From the NCBI RefSeq assembly GCF_052857255.1, contig NC_135505.1, forward strand, positions 54,796,792 through 54,860,791: a stretch of DNA of 64,000 nt, read 5' to 3'. Made by a program: the position numbers and the translations under genes. Source of the DNA: Amblyomma americanum (Eukaryota; Arthropoda; Arachnida; Ixodida; Ixodidae). This document shows, piece after piece, positions 1-10,283 of the stretch; within the stretch, counting starts at the first letter, position 1; every line of letters starts with the position of its first letter. Under the pieces are notes generated by a model. That model saw only the letters and a list, made by a program, of their open reading frames with translations. It did no database searches and was not told the DNA's origin.

Positions 1-282
1 CCTGCCAAATAATCGAGAAACTGAAATGCTCACCGAACAACAAGGTCGAGCTAATCAGGGTGAAGAATGATGCATGCATAAAGTTAAAAAAAAACTCTTG
101 ATGGATAATTTCAGATAGCTCAACGATAAAAATTACAAGCAATACAAAAAGCTGTCGCGCATCCTGCACAACTCAGAGGATGGAGTGATGTTATGCTTTA
201 AGTCCCAGCGCAACAAACATGTAATCGTCTAATCAATGGGCAAGACATTCTCCAGGGGCATGTGTAAAAGTCTGAGGATCAA

Positions 283-486
283 AAGTTTGTTTATTACTTA
301 TTTTAGGGTTTAACGTTCCAAGGAACACAGGCCATAAGGGGCGCCGTTGCGGCTGGCGCAAGATAATTAGGACACCTGGGCTTTTTTAAAGTGCACTGAT
401 GCCGGACAGTAAGCTGGCCTCTAGCATCGAACCTGCGTCTTGAGGCCAAAGCAGAGCACTATAACCACTCAGCCATCCCGGCGATT
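283..486 (-). repeat. Diverged tRNA-derived SINE (family A, GTTTAAC-tail type)
   Basis: Read on the minus strand this is a decayed copy of the SINE seen cleanly at 61,029-61,267 and 50,052-50,292. It keeps the tRNA-like head around 424-486 (the complement of 'gaacctgcgtcttgaggcc' and 'cactcagcca'), the central 'aaagtgcactgatg' block, and the conserved end 'gggtttaacgttccaaggaac'. Divergence is high and no target duplication is visible, so this is an old insertion. It is not a tRNA gene, because the acceptor stem is not paired. Confidence 0.6.
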
Positions 487-3301
487 CCGGCTATTCCGGG
501 TATCTTGTTGCATGTAACTATGGCAGCCGTCTTACATGGTCTTTGAAAGTTTAGCGCAACCTTTGTATTTGTATTAGACCAGGTCTTTACCAGGACGTAC
601 GTCCAAATTTCAAATATGCTACGTAATACCTCCCAATACCTCCCTTGGTCATGTTTATTGAAGTGTGTATATTCATTCATATCAGGTAATACATTGCCAG
701 TCACCAGAAAGTAACTTTGCAAAACGCAGTTTTTCAATTCTCACAGACCTCAAATAGTACCCTACTAAGATGCACGTATGTCATGGATGAAATCACTAGC
801 ATCTGTTTGCGTTAAAGAAAAGAAAGAGCTCGCAGTGAAAACACTGATACTCTATTTGTTTTAGATTTCTTTTGCTGAACACGTCTTGAAGAGCACCGTC
901 AGAATCCATGCTTGTGAAAACTAGAACTTATCAGCCTTAGAGAGCTGAGATGCTTTTCCAAAACGCCAAATTTTTTCTGCGTCAGCACTGACTAAGGCTG
1001 CCCTCATGGAGAGGGTGAAAAAGTTGAACTCTTCACAGATTTAACACATTTAATCATCATCGAGTGTGGAGTCTGTTGAAAACATGACCTATACAAGAGT
1101 TCCAGACTTGATGAAAAGCCGTCAGACTTTCACAGTCTGATTGAAAAAAAAAAACAACAGAGAAGCCTATCATTATATTGCTTGTGGTCCTATAGCTTAT
1201 GAATAGCATTTTGTTTGCTATGACAGGACGGACAGTGGTGCGCCCATTCACAAAACCTTCCTCCACAACAACGGTCCGCATCCACACATCGCATCGTTCC
1301 CGTCGAGACGCGCACAGACCTAGTCCACATTATTGCACGGCCTCTTCTTCTTTATATCCGGGCACATCTCTTCCGGATACGGCTTTTTGACCTCGTCTGA
1401 ATCACAAATCGAGGCCTGCGCAGTACCGTGCAATTGGTGTTATAATTTATAAGCATTAATAATTCATGCTTAAAGTGCAAGGACGCATAGAATGATAGGC
1501 CAATGCATTTTGTTCAGAAAGAGAATTGTAAAGAACAGAATACTTTTAGAGTGCAATTACTTACGAAGCGTGTATTCTTTTTAAAGAATGGGAATTTCCA
1601 TGACCAGCTGTTCGTGGAACATTTTGCACAAGCTCGTAACTAGCATAAACATGAAGGTGTGCGCTTTCATGCTGTCATCTTCATGTGATGTGCGGCTCGG
1701 AGTCCTAGACTTTTGATGGGTGGGGCGCATCTTGTGAGTTCCTCATCGCTGAATTCCTCAAGATGAGCCTTTGCATTATACAGAAAACATTTCACCTATA
1801 GAGGACGCGAATGCGAAAGGAAGCGATAAGCACGTAAAGTGTATCGAAGTGAAAAGTGACGGGACACAGATGTGCGAGCTCGCGACACTGGTAGAATTAG
1901 AGAACAGGGACTTGGTCAGAGAGTGCACACTCGCGAAGTTCAGATCTTCACGCGAATAATACAGGGGATACACTGTGCGGCCACTTGGGCGTCGAGCATC
2001 TTTTCAGTAACATACCGTTTGACGTTGCGGTTTGGTCAGCGACCTACTAACAAGGATGCCGCGGATATCAGTGGTAGCTTTTAGCGTAATCGGTTCATCC
2101 GCTACGAACATAAGTGAGACACGATTTTTCAGGTGGTGGTAGGATAAATATGACCCGCTGAAGAATTTCAATTTAGAGAGACCTTCCTTAATCAAGTTTG
2201 ATAGAGTTCACCGGTGGGCAACCTACGACCTTGTCAGTTTCCTTGTCTTTCTTCCTCAGTTACCGTTCAATAAGTATTCCTCAAGATAATTTTAACAGTC
2301 GAAAAGCGTGTATCAGGCAGAACACGAAAATTCCCATAAATCAAAAGGTGTGGACCCAAAGTACGTATTTCGGCTGTCTTAAACTTCTATGCAAATTTTG
2401 TTGTATGTAAATTTTGTCACGATAATACGTTTACAGGGTTTTTGCTCCATCTGACGCAAATGTTTACTTCAACTATACAGCTATGGTGCTCTTCTTTTGT
2501 TATATTTCATTTATTTTTACCCTCAGAGCGCTCTCATTACAGAAGAAGCGGGAGCATTGAAGCAAGGTTAAAAAAATGAAGCGCATTATTCAAAAGAGAA
2601 CGCGATACATGTTAACATTCTTCTGCAGCCATCAAGGACGTTAAGTGCTGAAAATGTTGTGGTTTATCATCTCAAAGGAGTACATAGGTCTGTGAGGGGA
2701 CGTCGCAATGGAGGGCTCAAGATTAATTTAGACTACGTGGCGTTCCTTAACGTACGCTCACACTGAACACCACACGAAAGCCTTCTGTGTGTCTTCTCGA
2801 TCGATACGCGATCGCCGCCGCCGGCATTGAAATCGCGTCTTCCGGCTGAGTAGCCGAAACACTCACCATGGAGCGTTCGCCGCAAGTTTACGATATCGAA
2901 AACATTTTCAATCAAGAATGAACCACTGAATTATTTGGAAGAACTACTGCGTTATCCTAATTTCTTGTGGACGTGACTTCAGTTTTTCTATTTGAATGGA
3001 CTCATTAAATTTTTAAATAGCTTTTTTTGCCGCATTTATTAGGGCACAAAAATGCTGCTAATGAGAGCATTGATTGACTAAAAATTCGGTAATATGCTGC
3101 TCTATGGTAGATATCACCAGATCGACACCTGAAGCGCATGAAGTAACAGCTGCGAATGTGCATTAATAAATATTGCCCATAGAAGTTTACGAATTTTGCA
3201 AAGTTCAAATCCTCCTTGTACTGCTTCATATTCTTCTGCTTAAAAGCCTGCAAGGACCACATTTATAATCTACAAGGTTGATCGAATAGTGAAAGCAAAA
3301 G
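487..3301. other. No recognisable gene or repeat
   Basis: All open frames here are under about 95 codons, overlap on both strands, and show no domain motif. No splice-bounded exon, tRNA or tandem array stood out. The first 282 bases of the window are equally featureless. Plain AT-rich intergenic or intronic sequence is the most economical reading. Confidence 0.5.
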
Positions 3302-3317
3302 TACAAACTCAGAAACT

Positions 3318-3569
3318 GATGATGATGGATTTTTATGGCGCAAGGGCATCTATGGCCAAAGAGTGCCATGGCACAAGGTATTTTCCAAATTCTCAAAGTG
3401 GGGTCGATGACCCATTTCCCAAGCATTTCACCCTAAATAAGCCGAGCACCAGACCAGGGGAAAGCTTGTACCCATTGTGTCACCGGTGGGTACCCGGCGG
3501 CACTGGGGATCGAACCCCGCACCTCCCGCATGCGAGGCGGATGCTCAACCACTTGGCCACCGCTGCGGT
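3318..3569 (-). repeat. tRNA-derived SINE (family B) with 16-bp target duplication
   Basis: On the minus strand the element opens with a tRNA-like promoter: an A-box-like TGGCCAAGTGG and a B box GGTTCGATCC. It runs through a unique body and ends in a short (ATC)n tail at 3,318-3,327. It is bounded by a perfect 16-bp direct repeat TACAAACTCAGAAACT at 3,302-3,317 and 3,570-3,585, the duplicated target site. The copy is therefore complete and fairly young. A second diverged member lies at 28,058-28,232. Family A copies share the box B motif but have a different body. Confidence 0.85.
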
Positions 3570-3630
3570 TACAAACTCAGAAACTAAAAGTAAAGATTGT
3601 GTAGGGTGATGAGGGTTTTGCAGAAATATT

Positions 3631-4103
3631 ATGAACGCATTAGACTGTTTTTTAGAAAGCAACATGTTGCCCAATCCTGATCTGAGCCTGTTCCTGCTGC
3701 ATCACGATATTCTGTACCGTCGCAATACGCACCCTGATGGCGCCGACCTCTTGCTCGTCGTCCCGACGCACCTCCGCCCCACAGTCCTTGACCAGCTTCA
3801 TGAGGCTCCCACTGCAGGGCACCTCAACGTGTCCCGAACGTACAAGAGCGTGCGCCGGCGGTTCTTCTGGCATAGCCTTTACAGCTCTTTCCGTGGTTAC
3901 GTTGCTGCCTGCAATCAATGACAGTGCCGGAAAACGTCCCGCTCCCGCCTAGTGACCCGCTTCAGCCCATCGACATTCCGACTGAGCCATTTTTCAGTGT
4001 TTGTCTCCATCTGCTCGGGCCTTTACCCACATCAACTTCCGGGAACAAATCGATTGCCGTTGTGAGCCAATACACTACCCGGTACGCTATCACGCGAGAA
4101 TGA
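3631..4103 (+). pseudogene. Broken Ty3/Gypsy integrase fragment
   Basis: The conceptual product contains the integrase zinc-binding region (LHEAPTAGHLNVSRTY followed by VRRRFFWHSLY and a first CxxC half). An in-frame TGA at 3,916-3,918 follows immediately, then CRK. After a frame change near 3,945-3,955 the frame continues into the start of the catalytic core, with a 'LLGPLPTSTSGNKSI' block typical of Gypsy integrases. The conserved first aspartate before LGPL is lost. It stops at 4,101-4,103, where a SINE begins. No LTRs or upstream RT are adjacent. This is a dead, 5'- and 3'-truncated fragment of a family different from the two larger Gypsy elements in the window. Confidence 0.7.
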
Positions 4104-4293
4104 GGTGCCGTAGTGGGGGCCTCCGGATTAATTTCAACCACCTGAAGATCTTTAACGGGCACTCACATCGCACACCACACGGGAGCCTTAGCGGTTCACC
4201 TCCTTCGAAATGCGGGCGCCGCAGTCGGGGTACAACCCGGGTACTTCGGATCAGTAGCCGAGTGCTCTAACCACGTAGCCAATGCGGCGGGAC
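4104..4293 (-). repeat. tRNA-derived SINE (family A), partial
   Basis: Minus-strand head and body of the family A SINE. The tRNA-like part lies at about 4,225-4,290 (the complement of 'gggtacaacccgggtacttcggatcagtagccgagtgctctaaccac' corresponds to boxes B and A). The conserved middle block 'ttaacgggcactcacatcgcac' is also present. It abuts the broken integrase at 4,103, suggesting insertion into or truncation of that element. Confidence 0.7.
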
Positions 4294-4299
4294 AAACAC

Positions 4300-4412
4300 T
4301 TTGTGTCCGATGAATTGTTCTTCTCTAACCAACATGGCTTCAGGAAAGGCTTTTCCTGTGAGTAACAGTTATTCGAATGGACTACTTGCATGCATTTCAA
4401 CATCAAATGCAA
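4300..4412 (+). pseudogene. CR1-like LINE reverse transcriptase scrap
   Basis: The frame through 4,330-4,400 reads NQHGFRKGFSCE, then a stop, then QLFEWTTCMHF. This is the conserved RT segment (QHGFRKG.SCETQL) of CR1/Jockey-type LINEs, with the usual T replaced by a TAA stop. Only about 35 codons survive. It has no continuity with neighbouring LINE pieces. Confidence 0.65.
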
Positions 4413-5459
4413 CTTAGAATTTATTATTTTTTATTTTATTTATTAGTACCTCAAAGGCCCTCTAGGAGCAATACATGAGGGGTTGGCTAAAATATCATTT
4501 AATTAGGTCTGTGATGAATGATTTGAAGTATTCCAAGACAGGACTGATAAAGCCTGGACTCCATGTATGGAAAAACTCACGCGAACGCGAAGGCGAAGGC
4601 GGCAAGCTACGAGCGACGCCGTCGTGCGAAGCAACATGCATGTGTCGCTTCCCGTGTCTCTCGGATCTGCACTCACAAAAATTTCGCTCGTCGCCCGGAA
4701 ATCCCCCACGGTGCTGGCCAATCAGAGCCCCACAAAGACGTTTCCGGTTTGTCCATGGTTTGTCACGGGTACATCTCTCGAAACCCTACCGCAGCGTCGT
4801 CTTGGTCATCGCCACCATCGAGAAAATATCTGGATTTGTAGCTGAGAGGCAGACCCGCAAGATTTAAATAATTAAAACAATCTACTTGTTGGTTGCGGTG
4901 GGCTGACAGCATTTGTAGCGGGCTACGCCAGCGGGCGTACTGCAGCGAGAGATGCGCGTCAAGCCACGGGTACCGGCGCTCGATCCACCGTGCCGCTGTG
5001 CTACAACTGTATATACGTGCAGAAACACTCGCGGTGCGCATTCTCACTGGTATATTATAGTTTGCCCACTTACAAGAATATTGCGATGAAAGTTTATGGG
5101 AGCGTTTTTACTACGCCGCAGAGCACAGGCATCGAACGAAAGCACACGTCCCAGTGAATCCGTGATGTTACTTCGTCTCCGCAAGCACGCCGTTGGTAAT
5201 TTCCACTGCCGCTACACCGCTGCCGTAGAGGAAATATTCCTTTGGCCCTGACTATGAGGCACACTCTTAAATGTTTGAGAGAAAACAGGTTACGTTCGTG
5301 TTTACTAAGCTTGAGTGCGCAAAACACGGAGTCCGCTGCGCACGTCCCGGTTGCGCGACACCTGCCGCCTTCGCTTGCATGGAGGTTGCCAGCAAGCGAC
5401 GGAACGAGCGTCGCCGTTCATCCTTGTCGCGTCGCTCGCTCTTTCGCGCATATGGAGCC
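4413..5459. other. Unassigned; T-rich tract likely a LINE 3' end
   Basis: 4,425-4,450 is a T/A-rich tract of the TTTATT type, followed by 'agtacctcaaaggccctctagg'. This resembles the minus-strand tail and 3' UTR of a LINE. 4,560-5,460 has overlapping open frames on both strands with elevated GC but no motif I recognise, so I make no gene call. Confidence 0.3.
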
Positions 5460-5622
5460 CATGCTTAAGAGCTTCAGCGGGCAGGCTGTTCCAGTCTCTA
5501 GCGGTCTGGGTGAAGAAAGATTTCAGATGCATAGGAGCGGATACTCGACGCGTATGAACAGCTTTCGGATGACTGATGCGATGTGATAGGCGGTGTGCAG
5601 GGGTGATAAGGCAATGACTCAA
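5460..5622 (-). pseudogene. LINE ORF2 C-terminal remnant
   Basis: The minus-strand frame contains SFFTQTARDWNSLPAEAL. This matches the conserved C-terminal signature (SFFPRT..WNSLP) of CR1/Jockey-type LINE ORF2 proteins. Upstream residues show the RRVS..YY-like run that normally precedes it. It may be the distal end of the RT fragment at 6,026-7,060, since strand and order agree, but about 400 bp between them is not recognisable. Confidence 0.5.
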
Positions 5623-6025
5623 AGGGGATTGATAAAAATATTCGTTGGAGGCACTTATATATCTCTTTACTGCGGGAAGGTGAAAACCATTTGCGACTCA
5701 ATGCACTGATTTGAATTTAAGCGGGTACGTCACACTGCGCTTGCGCAGTTTCTGCTTGGCGGCGGTTCACACTCTGCGCCACAGTAGGCAGTTTGCTCAC
5801 AGTTCAGTTCGCACGTCGTGTTTACGTGACAAGGTCACCTGACGTAGGATGCAACAGGCAAGGTCACGTGGCCTTAAAATGACACGGACGAAGGTGAGTA
5901 TCAGCCATTAAAGGCTATGGCCTTAAAACCTGTGGAAAAGGCACTGGATTTGAGGCTGAGCAGGTTAGCTTTTGTTTTCAATGCTGTTACGCACTTATAC
6001 CATGAATAATCGGAATATACAAATC

Positions 6026-7060
6026 TTACCTCGTGACTCTGGACGGACTCAAGAGCTTTGGTAAGGTTGATTTGAAGGGGGTCCCAGATTGAGCATGAAT
6101 ACTCAACTTTAGGCGGACAAGAGTTAAATGTGCGGACAGTTTTACGGAAGAAGGTGGTAAACGAATTTTACGCTTCATATAACCAAGAACATAGCTTCGT
6201 TGGTGATGTTCATTTTGTAGGTGGTCCAAGAGAAATCCTGTGTTAGGGTCAATCGTATCCATTTATATGAAGATGTGTGGGATATCGTGGAACCACGAAG
6301 GGTGTAGTTAGGAAGAGAATACGATTGACGACGATAAAAAGATATTATATTTGTTTTATTAACGTTTAAGAACATTACCCAATTGGCGCACCACTTACAA
6401 GCTCTATGTCGCATTGCAGATGGTAAGCGCATCTCTTACTAGTTATTACTGATGGTACGGTAAATGACGCAGTCATAGGCGAAGAAACGAACGGTGATGA
6501 GACAGATTGCTTGGGAGGTCGTTAATGTAAAATAAGAATACTTGAAGCCCTAAAACCGTGCCTTGCGCCACGCCTGAGGTAACAAGGGAGAGGAAAGATG
6601 TATGATTGTTAGCCCATACAAACAGTGGCACTTAGTCAAAATATTTCGGAGCCATTCACTTACAACTGGGTTCAGGTTTAGGTTTGAAAGTTTAATTAGG
6701 AAACGTTGACGGGAAAATTTGTCGAATGCTTTTTCAAAGTCTAAAGAAGAACGCCCGCGGTTGTGTTTATGCTTATACTCGAACTGATGTCATGAGTAAA
6801 GACAGCCAGTTGGGTAGAGCAGGGTGGGGATTTTAGAAAACCGTGTTGAGAAGGGTGAAAGAAGTTGACAGCCAGTAAGAAGGTCATTATGTGTGAGTAG
6901 ATTCCGTGCTGCATTAATATAGAGAGATTGCTAGTGAGGGAGATGGTCCAATAGCTCTTTATAGACGATGGAGGGCCTTTCTTGTGCACAGGAATATTAT
7001 TCTCCAATTTCCATAAAGGAAAAAAGTGAATGCAAAATGCTCCTTTCTTCACTTCACAAA
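6026..7060 (-). pseudogene. CR1-like LINE reverse transcriptase, decayed
   Basis: Three minus-strand frames together rebuild the order of a LINE RT. First, at 7,052-6,741, is WKLENNIPVHKKG, then an ISLTSN block and SQHGFL.S..CSTQL. Next, near 6,590-6,480, are a GVAQGTVLG block and an FAYDCVIYR segment, where the catalytic FADD box has become FAYD. Then the thumb follows (N.NKTNIISFYR, SYKWIRLTLTQDFSW at 6,432-6,175) and the VRL..S..AQSGTP region to 6,026. Several frameshifts and the mutated active site make it non-functional. Clade placement in CR1/L2/Jockey is by motif only. Confidence 0.7.
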
Positions 7061-7129
7061 ATTATTTGATTCAGCACCTTATTGTCCCCTAATATATAAG
7101 CCCCTAATTATATGCTCAAATTCCACTCT

Positions 7130-8062
7130 AACTTTGTCATAGCTACTTCATTTTCTTTCGAATGGGCTGCACTTCACAGTTGTTAATAATCCGAATCTTT
7201 CCGAATCTACGCCAGGTGTGCCGCAAGGCAGCGTCCTCGGGTTCTTACACTTTTTAATTTACATTAATGATTTTCCAAGTAACATTTCATCCTGCATGCG
7301 AATATTTGCTGATGATTGCATCATCTAGAGGCCAATGAAGAGTACTATATAGCGACTAAATTTCACTGCCAAATGACCTGGACAATATTAATGAATGGTG
7401 CAAAACATGGTTGATAACCCACAATGCTTACAAGAGGAAAATAACGTCTTTTAATCAAAAATATTCAAACTCGTTCTTCCGTTACCACTTTAATAGCAAC
7501 TTATTGGGCCGGGCCACTCAATATCAGTGCTTAGGCGTTTACCTAACTCCAAATCTCTCATGGTCTGATTACAATACCATTTCTCATAATTATTCAAGGT
7601 CATTTCTTTACTGTGCCGTATTTTACAAAGTTCTACAGCAAACATGTGTAAAAAAGAGTATTTAACTTTTGTTGGATCCACGCTTGACTACGCTTCTTCC
7701 ATTTAGCCTCCTCATGAGAAACATTACAGCTTATCCAAGGCAATGCTAGGAGCTTTATTTTACCGAATTGCAGTTATCACTAGAGTGTAGATCAAATGAA
7801 GCTGGGCCTTTCTTTCCGTTCGCTAAGTATTTGTCAATACTTTTATCTCTGTTCCGCAAAGTAGTCACCGCCGCCTGGTTGCCATTATCGAACCTACAAC
7901 GTCCCTAATCAACCAGACTGCGAAATAATTTGGCCTACACACGCATTTACGGCGGCACTGATGCCTTCAACTTTTCGCAGCTCCCTCGTGTTATAAACTT
8001 GTGGAATGATCTTCAAAACTGCATTGCCTCGCATCGCAACCACGATTCATTTCTCTTTGAGC
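7130..8062 (+). pseudogene. CR1-like LINE RT 3' half, decayed
   Basis: The plus-strand frame at about 7,206-7,330 reads PGVPQGSVLGFL, YINDFPSNISSC and FADD, which are RT motifs B and C. After many stops, weaker matches continue (VGSTLDYASSI near 7,670, and FSQLPRVINLWNDLQN near 7,970, the conserved C-terminal LWN.LP region). The copy is head-to-head with the minus-strand LINE at 6,026-7,060. It starts within the RT, so it is 5'-truncated. Confidence 0.7.
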
Positions 8063-8855
8063 TAGTCAAATGCTTTATAAAAAAAAATTGGCATGTTTAA
8101 GTCTGTGCCTATGGATCATGGTTTTTTCCTCTTGTATCTCCCATTTTTTTTTATCAGCTTCTTTGCCAGTCTTTCGAGCCGGGTTACTTAATCTTGTTTT
8201 CGTTCCGGTTAGCTTTGTGTTTGATTTTTTTAATGATTTTCTTTCATTAACTTTTTTTTTCTCCCTACCATTTGAGTAAATCGTGATGATCATATTCTGG
8301 TATTGATTTTAAGAAGTGCTATATAAAAGTTTTTTTTACCCTCTTGCTCAATGCCTTCCCAGAGGCATGCAAGAAATTTCTAGAGAAACAAATTGGCCGC
8401 TGCTTGCATACACAGTTGAGTGCACTGGATAGTAGCCTAAAAGAAATCACGTATCCAGCGAGAAAGTTTGTCGCCAAACTTTTGAAAAAGCAGCCAATTT
8501 GTGCGCTGTCAAGCCACCAACGGCAATCTTCGCCGAAACATGAGCAGTGACACGATACAGAGGCAGAAATATGAGTGAAACAAAAATGAAAGGAAGAAGA
8601 GGAAGGGACAGGCAAAATAAGGGCCAGACCATTATCAACCGGAGTGGGGCATAGCTAACATATCCTACGTAATTAAACACGGAGGTAAAACGCCAGTAAG
8701 CAGCTTGAAATCAAGGTGTGCAAAATGTAAAATAATGTGCGCTTTCAGAGACATGTGCGTCATTGTCCTTAAATAAAGGCCGCTCACTCAGGGGTATAGT
8801 TCAGATGGGGGCATACGATGATCTCGAGGCCTAGATCATGTAGGCGTGGGCTCGC
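8063..8855. other. No recognisable gene; LINE tail then unique sequence
   Basis: 8,070-8,290 is very T-rich and may be the 3' UTR of the preceding LINE. 8,300-8,850 contains small overlapping frames on both strands with no motif. I see nothing else. Confidence 0.4.
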
Positions 8856-8866
8856 CGATTAAGAAT

Positions 8867-9023
8867 TGTTGAAGAACTGAGGATTGGGCAAGTAGGTGGT
8901 GATCCATCGTATTAAAAACCAACGCTAAAAAACACAGAGGACGAGACGAGACAGACGGAAGGCGCTTCCGTGTGTCTCGTCTCGTCTTCTGTCTGTGTTT
9001 TTTAGCGCTGGTTTTTATACGAT
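8867..9023. mobile_element. 157-bp hairpin (foldback) insertion between 11-bp direct repeats
   Basis: The segment holds a near-perfect palindrome. A left arm from about 8,914 (aaaaaccaacgctaaaaaac) pairs with a right arm ending at 9,016 (the complement of gttttttagcgctggttttt). The arms are about 50 bp with a loop of about 5 nt (ggcgc) near 8,961-8,965. The pairing weakens but continues outward for about 8 bp. The whole is bounded by an exact 11-bp direct repeat CGATTAAGAAT at 8,856-8,866 and 9,024-9,034, read as a target duplication. There is no coding capacity. The left flank (8,867-8,913) has no full counterpart on the right, so the copy appears to be one arm plus a truncated second arm of a longer palindrome. 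Confidence 0.7.
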
Positions 9024-9034
9024 CGATTAAGAAT

Positions 9035-10197
9035 GGAGGTTTTCGGCAGAGCGAAACATTTACAGGTAAAATGATTTTTTTTTCAAAGTGCTATTACGAG
9101 TAGCGTACTTAAGAAAGAACAAAGCTAGAAATGCTCAGCTTTTTTATGGCCGCCAGACACTATTTGGTTCCTCGAAGAATGCATGGTGCCTGCTAGAAAC
9201 ATGCAGACTCTCAGTTTCTTCCTAAAGTAAGCCTTCTATACGTGGCAGCCGTGGCGGACGATGCCGTGACCTAGCCGGCACAAAATGCGGACTTCCGGAA
9301 AAATATTTCGTCATGACCATGTGGTGGTGGCGAGACATAAAAAGTTGTCTTAAAATAGCGCAGAGGTAACCTCCCTAACGGTAAAGGTGAATCTTGAGGA
9401 ATGTTATCTTGGCCGGTTGGGCTATCATTGCAAGCAGCAAACGTTGGGGCGAATATACATCAGGGAGAAGATGCGACAGCTCGCCTTCTCCCTCTCCTAT
9501 CGTCCTGACGTCCTCCTCTTTCCTGAAAAGGGGTACGGTTTTTTCCATGCGGTGCCTAACGGCAGGAGGACGCTTCAATTTCCTCAAGCGTCACTCAAAT
9601 GGTGAGCATTGTAAAATAAAGCAAAAAGTGCTTCTCATGCAGTGCATGTGCTGTGCCTCTCTATAGCGCTTTGCAACTGTAGTCGCGGTTTGACAGTAAG
9701 TAGAACAACATGAGAAGAAAAAAGCAAAGCGAACAAATTCTTAGAAATCTGTTCTAGGCATGGAAAGCAGTCTCCGCGGCGAACGTTCCTCAGCACGGTC
9801 TCAGTGGTTTATGAAAGATTACAGATACATTTCTCAACAATGTGAAAGAAAAGTGAAATTCATAAACATTAATTTCAGATAGACACAATAGATGCTACAA
9901 AGCAGAGGAATATTTAAAGTAAAAAAATTTTTCTCTTGAAATAGAGCAGTGAAACCAGAAGACTAGGATAATATAACCGAAGAGCTGTTTCTATGAATCC
10001 GATTGCAGCCTGTACGCGGGAAAATGTCGAAAAGACATCCGTAACATTAACGGCGCAGATATATTTTGAAATGTGCTGCTTAACTTTAAATTAAGAAAAG
10101 AAAGACGTCGCAACTGCTTTTTAAGGAGCCTGGAGCCATCTGGTCGTTCCTTTTAAAGTGGCGTGCAAAAATTCCAGCTTTCATTTCACTGTCGCAG
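9035..10197. other. No recognisable gene
   Basis: Overlapping small frames at 9,375-9,660 on both strands show no motif and mostly lack ATG starts. The rest is AT-rich and featureless. It precedes the candidate exon at 10,198. Confidence 0.4.
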
Positions 10198-10283
10198 GTC
10201 ACTGCAGTGCAGCTTGGAGCTGGGCAAGCAGGAAGAACGACGAATAAATTCTAGAAGTAATTTTGAGGCGTTGCGCACTGAAG
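10198..10283 (+). CDS. Candidate internal exon, unknown gene
   Basis: An 86-bp segment is bounded by a strong 3' splice site (pyrimidine-rich 'ctttcatttcactgtcgcag' ending at 10,197) and a consensus donor (AAG|GTGAGT at 10,284). Exactly one frame is open through the exon. It starts with the last base of a split codon, continues with 28 codons (SLQCSLELGKQEERR..., ending ALRTE), and leaves one base for the next codon. The peptide is charged and shows no domain. No partner exon with matching phase was identified nearby. Chance co-occurrence of splice signals is possible in 64 kb, so confidence is low. Confidence 0.3.

Noticed and set aside
5993..6035. Minus-strand donor GAG|GTAAGA
   Set aside because: It falls inside the LINE RT remnant, so the match is incidental to that coding sequence.
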